Positions 51,363-64,000 of a stretch of 64,000 nucleotides of DNA are shown piece by piece. How positions within the stretch are numbered: the first letter of the stretch is position 1; each line of letters begins with the position of its first letter. The DNA comes from Plasmodium malariae (Eukaryota; Apicomplexa; Aconoidasida; Haemosporida; Plasmodiidae): NCBI RefSeq assembly GCF_900090045.1, contig NC_041787.1, forward strand, positions 2,539,001-2,603,000, written 5' to 3'. The notes beneath the pieces are model-generated. The model searched no databases. It worked only from the letters and a program-made list of their open reading frames with translations, and was not told the origin of the DNA. The position numbers and the translations under genes are program-made.

Positions 51363-54274
51363 AATTAATAATAAAGAATATGTTTCTTTCATAAAAGAGT
51401 TAATCAATATTAACTAATATATACGATATTTATAGTTGTATGCTTAGTAAAGATACCTTTAATTTCTTAATTTTAATATGTGAAGTTACGTATATGGAGC
51501 CTTTTTTAAACACAACATTAAAAAAAATACATCTTTATTTTTTTGGTGCGTTTGAAACAATTAATATTATTCATTATATATTTTAAGGTTTCGTTTCAGC
51601 TTAATTGCAAATTTTGGACTAATATACATATTTGTGTATTTTCAATATATTCCTTTGAAATATATATACATGTGAGTTATAATTAATATATATTAGAACA
51701 GTTTATATATTGTTACAGATGTCTTGTATTAATTTACATTCTTACTATTAATAATATGTCATTATATTTCGTTAACTTATTATATTGTAAAATATTTATT
51801 TGATGACATATTTAGAAAAGTGTTTAGCTTTAAATTAGAAAACAGTGTATCTTCTTTTGTGTTTAATATAACGAAACAAAAATATTTTTTTTACATTGTT
51901 TTACATATGTATTATATCAAAAAAACTTAGGATTTATAATATAGTAAAGTATTATGAGAAATATTTTATAAAACTATTTCACTATAATATATTTTTAACA
52001 AATAATAAGATATTTATTCATGATATAAAAGGTACCATATATAATATAATAATATCTTTATAAAATATGAATTATTTATAACAGTTAAATAACCTTGTAA
52101 TTATGGATCTCTACAATTAAATGAGTTGAAATCATTTATTATTTTATTATTGTATTTAATTGTAGTGTAAAATTAATATTGGAATATCAATTAAATATAT
52201 ATTATGCTGAAAATTTATAAATAAATAAACTATATATATTTTACATTATTAAAAGTTTAAATTAATGAATTAAATGTAACCAAATATTAATAATTAATAT
52301 ATATAAATCCTTTTTTTTTTTTGTTTTTTTTTTCAACACTAGTAAAATTTTAAATATATTTATATTTATGTAAAAATATAAATTTTCCTTAGTGGTAATA
52401 GAAAAATATATAGTTTTTCCACATTATTTTAATAATGTTCAGATAGTCTTTTATATATATTTCTTTATTTTCTTACGTTAAATAATAGATTATGTAAGTG
52501 GTTAATATAAATTTAATGATGTTTAAAAATATATGTAGATTATATTGACAATTAATTATTAATTTATATTAATATCGCTTCTTTTATAAATAATTTAAAA
52601 TAAAAATAAAATTAATTTTTGTTTTTTATAAATAATTTATAAGTATATAACTTTATTTCTTGTGTAATATAGGTTTTAATTCTGTCTAATAAAAATTTTA
52701 TATATTTTTTTGTAGACGTTTTAATTATGTGTAATAATTTAATATTAAAAATAATAAAGAAATTGTAAGAGTTAAAGAACAAATATATTTAGTAAAATGT
52801 CTATGGTAAATATAAAAATACGTTAATTAGAACTTAGACAATAATATTGAATGAAAAAAAAAAAAATAAATTAATTTAAATTCTTATAGATTTTGAAATT
52901 TTCATTAAATAAAAATAAAATATATTAGTAAAAATAATATTGTACCTAGAGGTGAATGAAATAATAATAGAACATTAATAGGGCTATATATATATAAAAG
53001 AATAATTCATTTATATATTTTAAAAAAGCAGAATAATAAATACTTTGTGAAGAAATTATTCTATTTCGATATTATAACTTAATTTAGGAAAAACATTAAT
53101 AACCTAAAAAAGTATAGATTAAAATTTAAATTCCATAAATTTTAAGAAAACTTTAGTATTTCTAACATAGTAAAAAGCAATTTATAAATGTGTTTTTATC
53201 AGTATTATATTAGATAGTGAGATTATATGTAATAATTAATTTTATAATACATATATATATGATATTGTATATTATAAATTAGTTGGTTTCTTCGTATTTA
53301 GTAATATTATTTGTGCGAATAAATATTAAGCGAACAAATGATAGTACAAACATAAAGTATATAAATAGGAGTCTTTGTAAATGGCACGATAAATGTATAT
53401 ATCGTGTAAATCAATAAATATATTATAATGTTAACACTTTTAATATTTTCATTTTTTTTTAATTCTTCAATTATTATATTGGGTAAATTATATTTGTTAA
53501 AGGAAAGAATAATATTATATTTCAGATTATTACAATAATTTTTTATGCATATAATATTTTAAAAATTATCATTACTTAGGTTATAGTACCTAAGGAAAAT
53601 AAATATTTTGATATAACATATTTTTGTTTCTAAATGTATTATTAATAGAATATTAGTTTTTATATATTAATATAGATTTTCTGCAATTTAACTTTAAAAT
53701 ATATTTAGCTATTATGTACTTGTAATGGAAAAAACGAAAAATAACATATCCTGTAAAAATAACAGCCGATAGTTACTAAATCAAACATTTTAATAAATTA
53801 TATTGTTGTTTCATCATATTCGATATGTACATATTATGCAATATATATATTATTATTATTTGTAAATTTAATTAATTTGTAATGTATATAAATTAATGCT
53901 ATTGCATGTAATATTTTTGTAACAATGTATCCATTTATCCGTCTTTTTCTTTCTTTTTCTTTTTTTAATATATTAATATTTCTTCTAAAAGCTTATAATT
54001 AAAAAAAAAATTAAATAATTAAATTGTTGCATATAAAATTTTTTTATTTAGAATTAATAACATGAATTAAATTTAAAAAGTCTAATTTTTAAAAATTATA
54101 ATGAAAAAATACAAAATCAGTCCATATTTACTTTTAGAATACATTGAACATTCAAAAACAAGATAGAACTGCATAAACATGACTTTTTAAAAATGTTATA
54201 TACAATAAAATATTTTATGTAATTCAGAACTAATTAGCGAAAGTGTTATAATTTACACGGCATATAATACCTTC
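51363..54274. other. Intergenic spacer inside the second fam-l/fam-m doublet
   Basis: A+T-rich sequence with no supportable gene. Landmarks such as AACGAAACAAAAAT near 51872 echo the downstream flanks of the other fam genes. Confidence 0.55.
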
Positions 54275-54620
54275 TTATTTTTATTATTACTATTATAATA
54301 ATCAATTTTTATTAAAATAGAATGGATTTTCAAAAATTACGTATTTATAAAATTAGGATTATAAATAGAATATAATTCTTAAGATTGATAATTATTATCC
54401 TCATATGTACAGGAATATAAGATATATATATATATATATATATTCTCTACATTACCTATAGTAGATAAATTTTATATTTACATAAAATATGAAATCACAT
54501 GGTTATTTTTCTGTTTATTCTTAAAATTATTAATAAAATAATTATTTAATTAATGCACTATATTAAATGAATAAATTATATATTATAAATATTTATGAAA
54601 AAATAATAATTGATTTAATT
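54275..54620 (+). promoter_or_regulatory. Shared upstream blocks of the fam-m gene at 54863
   Basis: The far block at 54275-54345 (TTATTATTACTATTATAATA), a middle block at 54440-54470 (TATTCTCTACATTACCTATA) preceded by (AT)n at 54422-54443, and the proximal block at 54541-54600 (TTAATGCACTATATTAAATG) have the order and ATG distances seen before the other fam genes. Confidence 0.55.
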
Positions 54621-54862
54621 TAATGAAAATTTATTTTATTTTAGTATAATTAAAGTAGAAATTACATAGTATTCTTTAAACGTTAATTTACTTTGTATAT
54701 GTGTTAAAAGATATTATAATTATGCTCATTAATTATGTATTTACGAAGCTATAATAAAAATAAATTTTCAAATAAATATAGGTTTTCTTATCGTTTGAAG
54801 TACACTATATTATTATTAACTTTTTCTTTACGTAATATACTGGAATATTTAACAACCATATA

Positions 54863-55754
54863 ATGGAACAAAAAATTAAGAAAATTATATTTATTAAAAT
54901 TGCTTGGTTTATCTTTTTAATTTGGATATGTCATTTTAACAACTTGGTATGATAACACTATTTAAGCATTTTTGTGTTATTTTTATTTTTTATGTTTTAT
55001 TTTTATATATAGTATTTCTTAATATTAGATTATTTATTCTTTTATATAATTAATGTCTACCTTGTTTATTTAGAGAACTTTTAGTAAAATTTTGGATGAG
55101 AATTATTACTATAGTAGTAAATTAGATACGAGAACTTATAGATTACTAGGAAAATATAATAATATTAAAGATTCAAAAATTGTGTATTTAAAAAAGGATG
55201 TATCAAATAATTTAGAATGTGAAAACAAAAATATATGTAATAATGAAAAATGGACAACAAAAAAAGATCGTAATAGAAATTTATTGAACATGGCTCATTA
55301 TTATATTCAAGTTACAGATTATAATAATGGAATGTTCGATGGGAAGCATTTCCATTTTGAAAAAAAGTGGATTAAAAAAAAACATTATGATCATTTTCTT
55401 GAAAGAAAGAGACGAACCTGCAATATAGCCTTAGGAAAAATAAAATTTAGAAGTTACGGAATTGGAATTGCAATATTTTTTATTTTTTTAATTTTGGGAG
55501 TAGGAATACCCATATCCTCAGGAATAAAATCTCTGGATACTCTATGGAATACGCTTAAAAATGAAGAAGGATTTTGGAAAAACTTAGATTCAGCCTTAGT
55601 GAAAATGAATGATATATTAGGAGGCCATACATATATAATATTTTTTAGCGTACTTATGATTATATTATCTATAATGGTTATTGTAGCGATTTATAAAATC
55701 TTAAGAAATAATGAAAAATATAAAAAAATTAAGTTAATGACTGAGTTAAATTAA
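54863..55754 (+). CDS. fam-m exported protein, intact two-exon gene
   Basis: Exon 1 (54863-54946) encodes 28 residues, MEQKIKKIIFIKIAWFIFL then IWICHFNNL, a recessed signal. The donor is GTATGATAAC, the intron is 127 bp, and the acceptor is TTATTTAG. Exon 2 (55074-55754) begins RTFSKILDEN and gives about 254 residues. PEXEL-like TYRLLGKYNN lies near residues 49-58. The fam-m core is LLNMAHYYIQVTDYNNGMF, DGKHFHFEKKW, FLERKRRTCNIALGKIKF. Membrane segments are at about 158-178 and 215-236, with a loop KSLDTLWNTLKNEEGFWKNL, and the end is KYKKIKLMTELN. It closes the second plus-strand l-m doublet. The N-terminus MEQKIK is the clearest example of the family start in this window. Confidence 0.9.
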
Positions 55755-58379
55755 TAATAAAAATATAAAATATTTTGTAATAAATTTATTAACATGAAGT
55801 AATATAAGTAATACTATTAGTGACAAACATTTAACAAACATAATTATAATTGCTATACTGTTATAAATTCAAGTATGTATATCTGTTATTTGTAATGAAC
55901 AACAGTAAAAAAAGAATTTTTTTTTGTTGTTTTTTTGTGAATTTCAATATTCTAGTATTTTCTAATTGTATTTTCTTGCATTATTAAGCTTATATATACG
56001 TAGAATAATATATATGATTATATATTTAAATAGCTTTTTATGAAGAATATATGTTGGAATATTAAGGTAAATATAGTATTGAACTATACACGTTCTTTTT
56101 TATAGTTGTGAAATTTTATATTTATACCAAAAATGCTTTTTTTTGTTTTATATATAGTACACGAAGATTCTTTTTTTTAATCTTATTAGGAAAGTGTGTT
56201 ATTATCATTAAATTAAAAATAAGTGTCTTGTTTTGCATTTAATAAAAGAAATGAACGTATTATGTTGAATCGATAATTATATACATATAAAATATTTTCT
56301 TAGTTAAAGAAGAATTTTGATATTTATTCAATAAAATATTTTTTATGAGAAGAATTCAACAAAACATGTTTCTTTAAAAAATATCCTAATTTAATATTAG
56401 TGTTATTTGTATCGTATAAAAGTGAAATTATATATATGTAATGTAATGACATTTTTTATTATATATTATATATTCATAATTGTTCATTTTCTGGTGTATT
56501 TTAAATACATACTATTTAATGAATAGTTAAATTTTTTTATCTTTTTATTATTGTATTTAACTATTGAGTTAAATTTTTCTGTAAAATATACATAAATATA
56601 TATTTATTGAAAATTTATATGTAGAAAAAATATATATTTTATATACTTTTTAAATTACTAAAACATTAAATGGATTAATTAAATTTAATTATATATTTAT
56701 AGAACTTACGTAAAATTTTTTATTCTGTTTGCTAAATATTATTTATTGATCCCATAAAATTTATTCGGTATAATCTAATTTTTTTTTATATCTATAATTG
56801 GTACGAAGTTAATATTTAGAATATTTGGAAATTAATATTTCTCAAAAAAAAAATTTATAAATAAAAAACCCAATATTATGAATAAATAATAAATATACAG
56901 ATCTTTGTTCCTGGAAGAAGAAAAATTTTTATTTTTACACAAAAAAATATTTTTTGAACATATTATCTCCTCAATTGCAAAGTTTAAGTAAATTAATAAC
57001 TATAACATTTGTTTTTTCAATTATACAAATATATTAGTTATTTATTCAAAATTATTGCTAAATTAGTATTTTAATATTTTTAATAATTAATATTGTTCTA
57101 ATGCATTTATTACTAATTCAGTTTCCACTTTGTACATAACTGTAGAAGCTCTTCGAATAAGAAAACCCAAATTGTTTTTGTTCATCGTTAATTGACATAA
57201 GCACCATTATATGTTTCAATAATTATTTTAGTATAATTATGTATAAATTTTATCCTTAATTTTTTGTATATATAATTTATATTATGTATTCTTCAAAAAG
57301 TTTCTTTTTTTTATTTTGTCTTTTTTTGTTTACGCTAAATTATTAACATATAAAAATCATTATAATTGCTCTTTTCTTCCATTTTAATATGATGATGCAA
57401 GGGATATCAGAACTTTTATTCATTTTATCAGAATAAATATTAACATAATAACATTTTTATATTTTTTATTTAAGGCAATTTTTCTTGTATTCTTATATCC
57501 TTTTCGTTTATATAGTAGAAAATATAAGATTTATGAGATATGTAGAAAACAAAATTCAAGGCTTAATGTATATTTTTAAATATATACTATACAAATTACA
57601 TTCATATTAAAAACACATTTATCTATTTTAAGTTATTCTTTCTAAACAAAATGTAGTTTACTCATTGGTGAATATATATTTATATTAATATTAGTGATTA
57701 TATAAAAATAAAAAACGTATATTAATGCCTTTAACTTAATGTCATTTTGTATTTATAAAGAAAAAATATTAAATAACATATAATTTCGTATACTACTAAC
57801 AATAAAATTAAGATAGTATAACTCTTCCTTTATAATGTACAAGTTCTTAGATAGTACTGATTTTAAGTTAATAATTTACATCTAATTCCTTTCTAAATAA
57901 AAATCTAATAACAGTATGATTCAAATATAATATATACATATTGTTAATAAATTGGTAAAATTTTATTTTTTTTGGTTTTTCCTGATAATAAACCTTTCTT
58001 CAAGTAAAGTATTTATAAGATATATTAAAAATTATATATAAATAAAAGACACACTAATAATATTTAATAAAAAGATTCATCTCATATGTATATATATACC
58101 TACTCTTTAAATATTATTAAACATCAAGTATTATAATGATTTCATATTTTCATTTTATTGTATTAACATAGAACATACTATGCATTTTCCTTGAATGAAT
58201 TATTAAATGTAAATTAAGCATAAACTAAAATACATTAATTTTATTATTAATAGTACTGTCAAATAATTTTTTTACCTTTTTTTTTTATCGATATACTTTT
58301 TCGCGTTTAAACATTGATGTAATTGGAAATACATATAAATGGTTTTTAAAAAAACAAAAACAAGATTAAAATTATCACA
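55755..58379. other. Intergenic, no gene recognised
   Basis: Downstream flank of the second doublet and further A+T-rich sequence. A short minus-strand frame near 57125-57225 (MVLMSINDEQKQFGFSYSKS) has a mixed composition but only about 29 codons and no recognised relatives. Confidence 0.55.
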
Positions 58380-60650
58380 GGTTCAAATATTAAAGTTCTA
58401 AATCGATGAAAATATGATGAGTTAGATTTGAATATGCAATATTTTCTAGAAATATGAATAGAGATGTTTATTAAAGAACAAATATCTGGTGAAAGAGCTG
58501 TAGAAAATGAATTTTTTTTTTAAATTTGGAAAACGCGTTATACTACGTATATATATAAATTAAAGACAAAATAAAATTTTGAATAAATGTATAAGTATAG
58601 GGATATAATGAGTAAGATCAAAAAAAAAAGGCGCAGTTTTATATTATAAAAATTTAATGGAAAGATGAACTAGGGCATTATATAAATAAAGAAGAAGATG
58701 AATAAATGTTGACATTTATAAATTCATTTGTTTTATATTCTATGCAAGAAATGTAGAAATATGTATCGAAAAAGTGGATGATGTAGGTTGTACATTCGAT
58801 ACAACTGTATTTTTATGGAGTATGGTTTAAAGGATTGAATAATGAATATCAGATAAAAATATACATAGTAACAAAGATGAATAAAATATGTTAATGAAAA
58901 TTATATGGATTTTAGTGAATAAATGAAATTTCGAAGAATTCTGTAATCGCAAAAGTCAAATAATAACAGAAGTATGTGCAGTGATGTATATAATGACATT
59001 AGAAGAAAGTATAAAAATGGAATATACGAGAAAGAAAAATGTCTTTTACATTAAAAAATAAAAAATATGAGAGGTATAGAATATACCAATAAATATTTAT
59101 ATTCTTTAGATTCTATGATGGAGATATAAAAAACATATTAATTATAGAGAAAACAAGAAATATTAAAGTATAATCTTGAAGAAACTTTTGAGTACATGAT
59201 GAACACTTTGTTTAGATATAATTATGGTGAAGAATTATTAATTTAGTTTAAAGATGTGATTTTATCTAAAGTAAAAAAAATGCATAATTGGGAAAAATAT
59301 ATAGAACATAAAAAGATGCATAAGAAGGCACATCCATAAGAAAATCTGCAAAAGGAAGGAATTGAAGGATAGACTGTAATAATGGGTATATATTGTTTCT
59401 GAAAAATACAAAAAAAAAAAAAAAAAAATGAAGCTTTCTATGCAATTAATAATTCCTGAGGTTATAATTTAGGGAATCTTGATATGTATAATAATGATTA
59501 TTATGATCTTATTGTGAGAAGGGTAAATATGAAATAGAAAAAATATATATATATATTAAAACAGAAATATATTTTCGAAAAAAAAAATAAAAAATATGAA
59601 GAATACTATTATATATAGAGAGAAGGAATTCCTATAACAATGAAAAATTTATGAGCGGATGATAAATAGAGGATATTTATCAGAAATATGCGCAGGAGGG
59701 TTTTTAAAATAGGAAAAAAAAAAATCAAATGGAAATGCACTATAAAATAAACATTTAAATAATAAAATGATTTATGCTATATTATTTTATAAAAAAGGAA
59801 AATGGAAATATGGAATAAACATACATAATATTATAGTCATATATTATGTAAAAGAAGAAGGGATAATTGGTTTAATAACAAAATGATTAAATTGATATAT
59901 GAATTAAGTTAATATATAGAAGATGATAAAAGAATAATTAGTACAGTAATTTCCACTGTTAAATATTCTTTATTAGGAATTAAAAATTTATATGGAAATA
60001 AGAACTAATGAAAGTAGTACTTGAGATAGAAAAAATTTTTGAAGAAGTATATATTAAAGGATTTATTAAGGAATGTGAGAGTGAATTATATATATAGTAT
60101 ATATGAAGAATATATGTTAATGACAGTTATAGAGATTTTAGATAATAAAGAAAATTTCAATGAATTATATATGAGTAAAAAGGTAATTCTCATAGAGAAA
60201 GTGTTTTTACTGATATATATAAAGGTATTAAAAGAATGTATGAAAGAACAACACATAAGAAACAAAGAAAAATTATTAAATTAATCAAATAAAAAATTGA
60301 GCACATAAAATTATTCCTATGAAAATTTAAAACATTCGGATGATGTAGAGGAAATTGAAGAACAATAGTATTAAATATATTAAAATTAAAAAAGTCTATA
60401 ATATAAAGTTAAGCAATCTTTTCTAGCAAGATCACTATTTCAAAAAACAATGGTCGTTAAAAAGAATAAATGTAGAAATTTTATATAAAATTATTTAAAA
60501 TAAAAAAGAAATACCAATGTAAATTCCATGGGGGAAACAAAGAAATATATATCATAGACAAATACAGATGAAAATAATCAAAAAAAACGTACAGAAGAAA
60601 ATAGTACAAAAAAAAGGATACATATTTTAATTAATAAAGGAAAAAAAAAA
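58380..60650 (+). pseudogene. Large eroded plus-strand coding region, family unknown
   Basis: For about 2.3 kb the plus strand is purine-rich, unlike the T-rich spacers on both sides. All three frames give fragments of charged, mixed sequence that hand over from one frame to another at stops or indels. Examples in order are YDELDLNMQYFLEI, MFIKEQISGERAVENEFF, KKKGAVLYYKNLMER, SMCSDVYNDIRRKYKNGIYE, EYTNKYLYSLDSMMEI, YNLEETFEYMMNTLFRYNYG, SKVKKMHNWEKYIEHKKM, HKKAHP, NEAFYAINNS, NLGNLDMYNNDYYDLIVRR, EKIFEEVYIKGFIKECESEL, and an open stretch at 60039-60284 with YMLMTVIEILDNKENFNELY. It looks like a long gene dead for some time, possibly a large exported or surface protein. I could not name the family. 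Confidence 0.5.
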
Positions 60651-61293
60651 AATTTCATAGTTTAGTTAAAGGATTGTTCATTTAGAAATAATTCTATAAA
60701 TTGAAATTAAATGAAAGTCATTTTTTTCTAAAAGCATAAGAATTAATTAAAAAATCACTCTACATTTACCTTTAATATATATAATTTTTCATAGAATACG
60801 CGTTAATTTAAGTAGTAGAATTTTTAAATATATTATAGATATTAATAGGAAGGATATGATATAATTAGTAAAACATGGAACATTTCACGAAATATATATT
60901 TTTTTAATTTGTTAATACTTTTTTTTCATTGCTATAAAAGCAACATTTTTTTATAAATAATAACTAGGATCTTCAAAATACAATATTTATAAAACTAGAA
61001 TAATTAGTAAAAAAACATAAAATTAGTAAGAATTATAACAATGAGTAGAGCAGTAAAATATATCTGTTTTCCATATTTTCTATACTGTAAATATATGTAA
61101 ATTTCCCAAATATTAAAAACATAAAAAAAAGCTTTTTATTTACACTAATTTATAATTAAAATACAGTTGTGAATATACATAAATGAAATGAAATGAACTA
61201 TTTTACTTCAACATAATTTATTATAGATAATATTATTTAAAAATTTTTATAGCACCTTTTTTTCTATATTTTTTTTTTTTGTCTATGTAGTAA

Positions 61294-61325
<32 letters not shown>

Positions 61326-61431
61326 GATTTTAACAAATAAAATTTAAAAATATAAAAAAAGTAGTATTTTATTCTTGAAAGTTTATATATTAATGTTAAT
61401 ACTTTTTTTTAATAATATTACAGTATTATAT

Positions 61432-62413
61432 ATGTATAACTTGGAAAATAAGTTTAAGTTTATCTTTATTATCAGAATTTCTACGTTTGCACTTTTAGTT
61501 TAGATAAATAATTCTTACAATGCCATGTTAAAATAATATTTTTTGATGATATCTTTATTATTAATATTTTTATTCTTAATTTTTATAAGCTTTTCCAGAA
61601 TGAGAATATTTATCCATTTAAATAAAAAGTATTTTAATTTTTTTTGTTATTTTAGAGCAGATTTAACAAATTATTGAATGAGAATTATAGTATTACAAGA
61701 AATTTAGATATAAGAATATATCGTTCATTAGAAAACTGCAAAAAGTATATGTATTCAAACGTCGAATGACTAAGAAAAAGGATACCATGTATTATAAAAA
61801 AAAAAAAAGAAATTCTTTTAACATTTAATAACGAAAAAAGGGACGAAAAGAAAAACCAACAATTACGTAGAAGTATATTAATTAAGGATTAATTGATTAT
61901 GCAACTTATGAAAAATAAATGTATTATGTTATGTATGACATATACACATTATGAAAAAAAATAATGAATGGATTTAATATTAGCACTTTTTTTAAGACAA
62001 TGATGTTAATTAAAAATAAGGTATACCAAAAATTATAATCTAGAAAGTATGGATTATGAATACGTTTACTTTTATTATTGTTCTTGTTGGTATTATTTAT
62101 ACCTATATAAGATTTGTCATTTAGTTGTTTTGAATACAAGAATGGTTTATTAGAAACGTTAAGTATGTTATATGTAAATATGGAATAAGAAAATCTTGAA
62201 TAAATTTATACTCCCTCTATAGGAGGGTATGTGGCTTCGTTGTTCCCTATAAGTTTAGAGAATTTCTGTAGAATATTTACAGTATCTAGTATTTTAATGT
62301 ATGGTATATCTTTCTTCATAATATATGTTTTACTTATATTATCAATTCTTTATTATTATAAAAAGGTTATAAATAATATAAAAATAAATTTCTTGGAAGT
62401 GTCCAATGAATAA
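61432..62413 (+). pseudogene. fam-l-like pseudogene, both exons recognisable
   Basis: Exon 1 (from 61432) reads MYNLENKFKFIFIIRISTF then a Leu-rich stretch, and stops at TAG 61501-61503, where intact copies have TGG. Its donor has decayed to ATGTTAAAA. Exon 2 starts after TTATTTTAG at 61656 with SRFNKLLNENYSITR and PEXEL-like IYRSLENCKK, then stops at TGA 61767-61769. Later fragments in shifting frames include RKYGL and a first membrane segment (RLLLLLFLLVLFIPI, with a stop beside it). The C-terminal frame at 62231-62413 has a second membrane segment (SFFIIYVLLILSILYYYKKV) and a basic tail. The order and the YYYKKV/YYHKKV end match fam-l. The FETKKYS block is not recognisable. Multiple stops rule out a functional product. 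Confidence 0.78.
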
Positions 62414-64000
62414 TAAAGAATGTGTTTATTTTTGTAAAGATGCCTTTAATGTCCTGTACTAAATGTAATATATTTAATGAAATTATTAATAAATATGAAA
62501 ATACCTGCTTACATTTAATAAATTTCCATATATATTCTTAGTCATATTCTAGCATAAATGCAAAAAAAGATGTTTTCATTTTTTGGGGGAAATGAATGTA
62601 GGTTTTTTAATTTATAATTTAATGTATTCCTTCATACGAGTTAAATATTATGGATCAGTGTATATATTTTTGTAATAATGAAGATTTTAATGAAATATAT
62701 ATATATGTACATTGAATCTAATATATAACATCATAATAAATATTTTCTTACAGTATTGTTTTGTTAATTTACATTTTAACTGTTAAAAATGATGTTTTAA
62801 TATTTTTATCATATTTTGGTATAATATTACTTCTACAGGTTATTAAGAAAAAGAATTATTATTTTTAATTCAACAACGAATGTAACTCATTTTATAAATA
62901 ATGAGAAATTATAAATATATTTAATGAATTTTTATATTATTATTTTTTTTTTGTTTGTTTGACCCATAACGTAGTATTCAAATTTAATTCATTCTTCTTC
63001 GCAATTAATTGCATAGTTTTGTTAATAGTAAAATAAAATTTCTTTAAAAGAATATTAAAATAAAATAAGATTTTATTTAGTATTTTAAAAGTTGTTTTTT
63101 TTGTATATAATAATTTTTTAATTATAATTCTATGTTTTACATCATATATGAAGTAGAAATAATTCAAAATATAATTTTTACTGGTACAGATATTATTGTA
63201 AAAAAGATTTTTTACATATTTGTATTCACTGTTTAGTCTGCATCTGTAAAACAATTTTTCCGACAAAATGTATTTGTAAAAGTGTAATCAAAAACTAATA
63301 TATTAGTCCTAAAATCGTCAATAGAAACATTACAAAATAATATATATATCAATATCATAGTTACACTTCCTTATTTCTAATTTACATAAAATAACCTGTA
63401 TATTAATATTATAGGTAAATTTGTATTATTTGGAATATTCTAAAAATATGGCAATTCTATGAAACATGCACTTGCTAATTTTACTGTGTTCTTTTTATTT
63501 ATTTTTTTTATATATTAATATTTCTTCAAATATATTTATCTAGGTAAAAAAACTTTATGGAGATTAACTTAAAAAATTTGAATTTAGAAATAAAGGCACA
63601 AATTAAATTTAACTAAAAATTAAAATTTTTCAAAATATGATAAAGTAATGGTAATGTTCTTATTTACTTATAAATTATATATTTTATTATAGAATGAACA
63701 GTTTCTTATAAATTAAACTATTTATATATATTTAGAACTATAACATAATTTATCTATTTACAGATAATTTTGGAATGTGTTATATTTTATAAAACAAAAA
63801 ATATTGTACAAATTATTGATTATTCCATATATTATTAGAATTATATTATAGTTATAATACTTAGTAGTTTTTAGCATTGATAAGTTTTTTCAAAATGTAT
63901 TGTCTTAGAAATTAGAGTTAATAACATGAAAACATATGTAATTATAACTTATTCTTTTAATATATAAAATATTAAAATATATTTGTATTTTATCGTTTTA
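62414..64000. other. Intergenic to window end, no gene recognised
   Basis: A+T-rich. A minus-strand open frame at 62940-63266 is Lys/Asn/Phe-rich low-complexity sequence without a signal exon or known motif, and is not called. Confidence 0.55.

Noticed and set aside
62940..63266. 108-codon minus-strand frame
   Set aside because: Lys/Asn/Phe/Tyr low-complexity translation without motifs or an upstream signal exon. A chance frame is more likely.

Overview
The window is about 80% or more A+T, with long A and T homopolymers and (AT)n tracts. Its genes have two exons: a short hydrophobic exon 1, a GT-AG intron of about 120-132 bp, and a long exon 2. The proteins carry a recessed N-terminal signal, a PEXEL-like R-x-L motif and one or two membrane segments. 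This is a subtelomeric region of a Plasmodium genome. Two gene families, recognised as fam-l and fam-m, point to Plasmodium malariae or a close relative. No rRNA, tRNA, CRISPR array, transposon or telomere repeat was seen.

Layout from left to right. At 1-1376 (+) lies an exported-protein gene broken by one frameshift in an A9 run. At 5759-6626 (-) is an intact fam-m gene, and upstream of it in the direction of transcription is a decayed fam-l gene at about 9181-9690 (-). At 14196-16029 (-) is a three-exon pir gene with one frameshift before its membrane segment. At 21146-21946 (-) is a single-membrane-segment exported protein of unknown function. From 21947 to 31140 there is no intact gene, and the coding strand then switches to plus. 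The plus-strand series is fam-l (31141), fam-m (34824), fam-l (39929), fam-l (50348), fam-m (54863) and a fam-l-like pseudogene (61432).

The recurring unit is a doublet, fam-l followed by fam-m on the same strand about 2.5-3.5 kb downstream. It occurs three times, once with a decayed fam-l. Members share sequence beyond their coding regions. Similar A+T-rich blocks lie at fixed distances (about 230-320, 380-440 and 500-600 nt) upstream of the ATG, and the introns resemble one another. This suggests that the unit of duplication is gene plus promoter region. The fam-l genes at 31.1 kb and 50.3 kb look like a recent gene-conversion pair with swapped inter-membrane loops.

Between genes are several short coding-like islands with no open frame long enough to call, of which the largest is about 58.38-60.65 kb. 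They look like old gene remains whose family I could not name. Family names rest on sequence recognition alone. Exon coordinates come from reading splice sites and frame.
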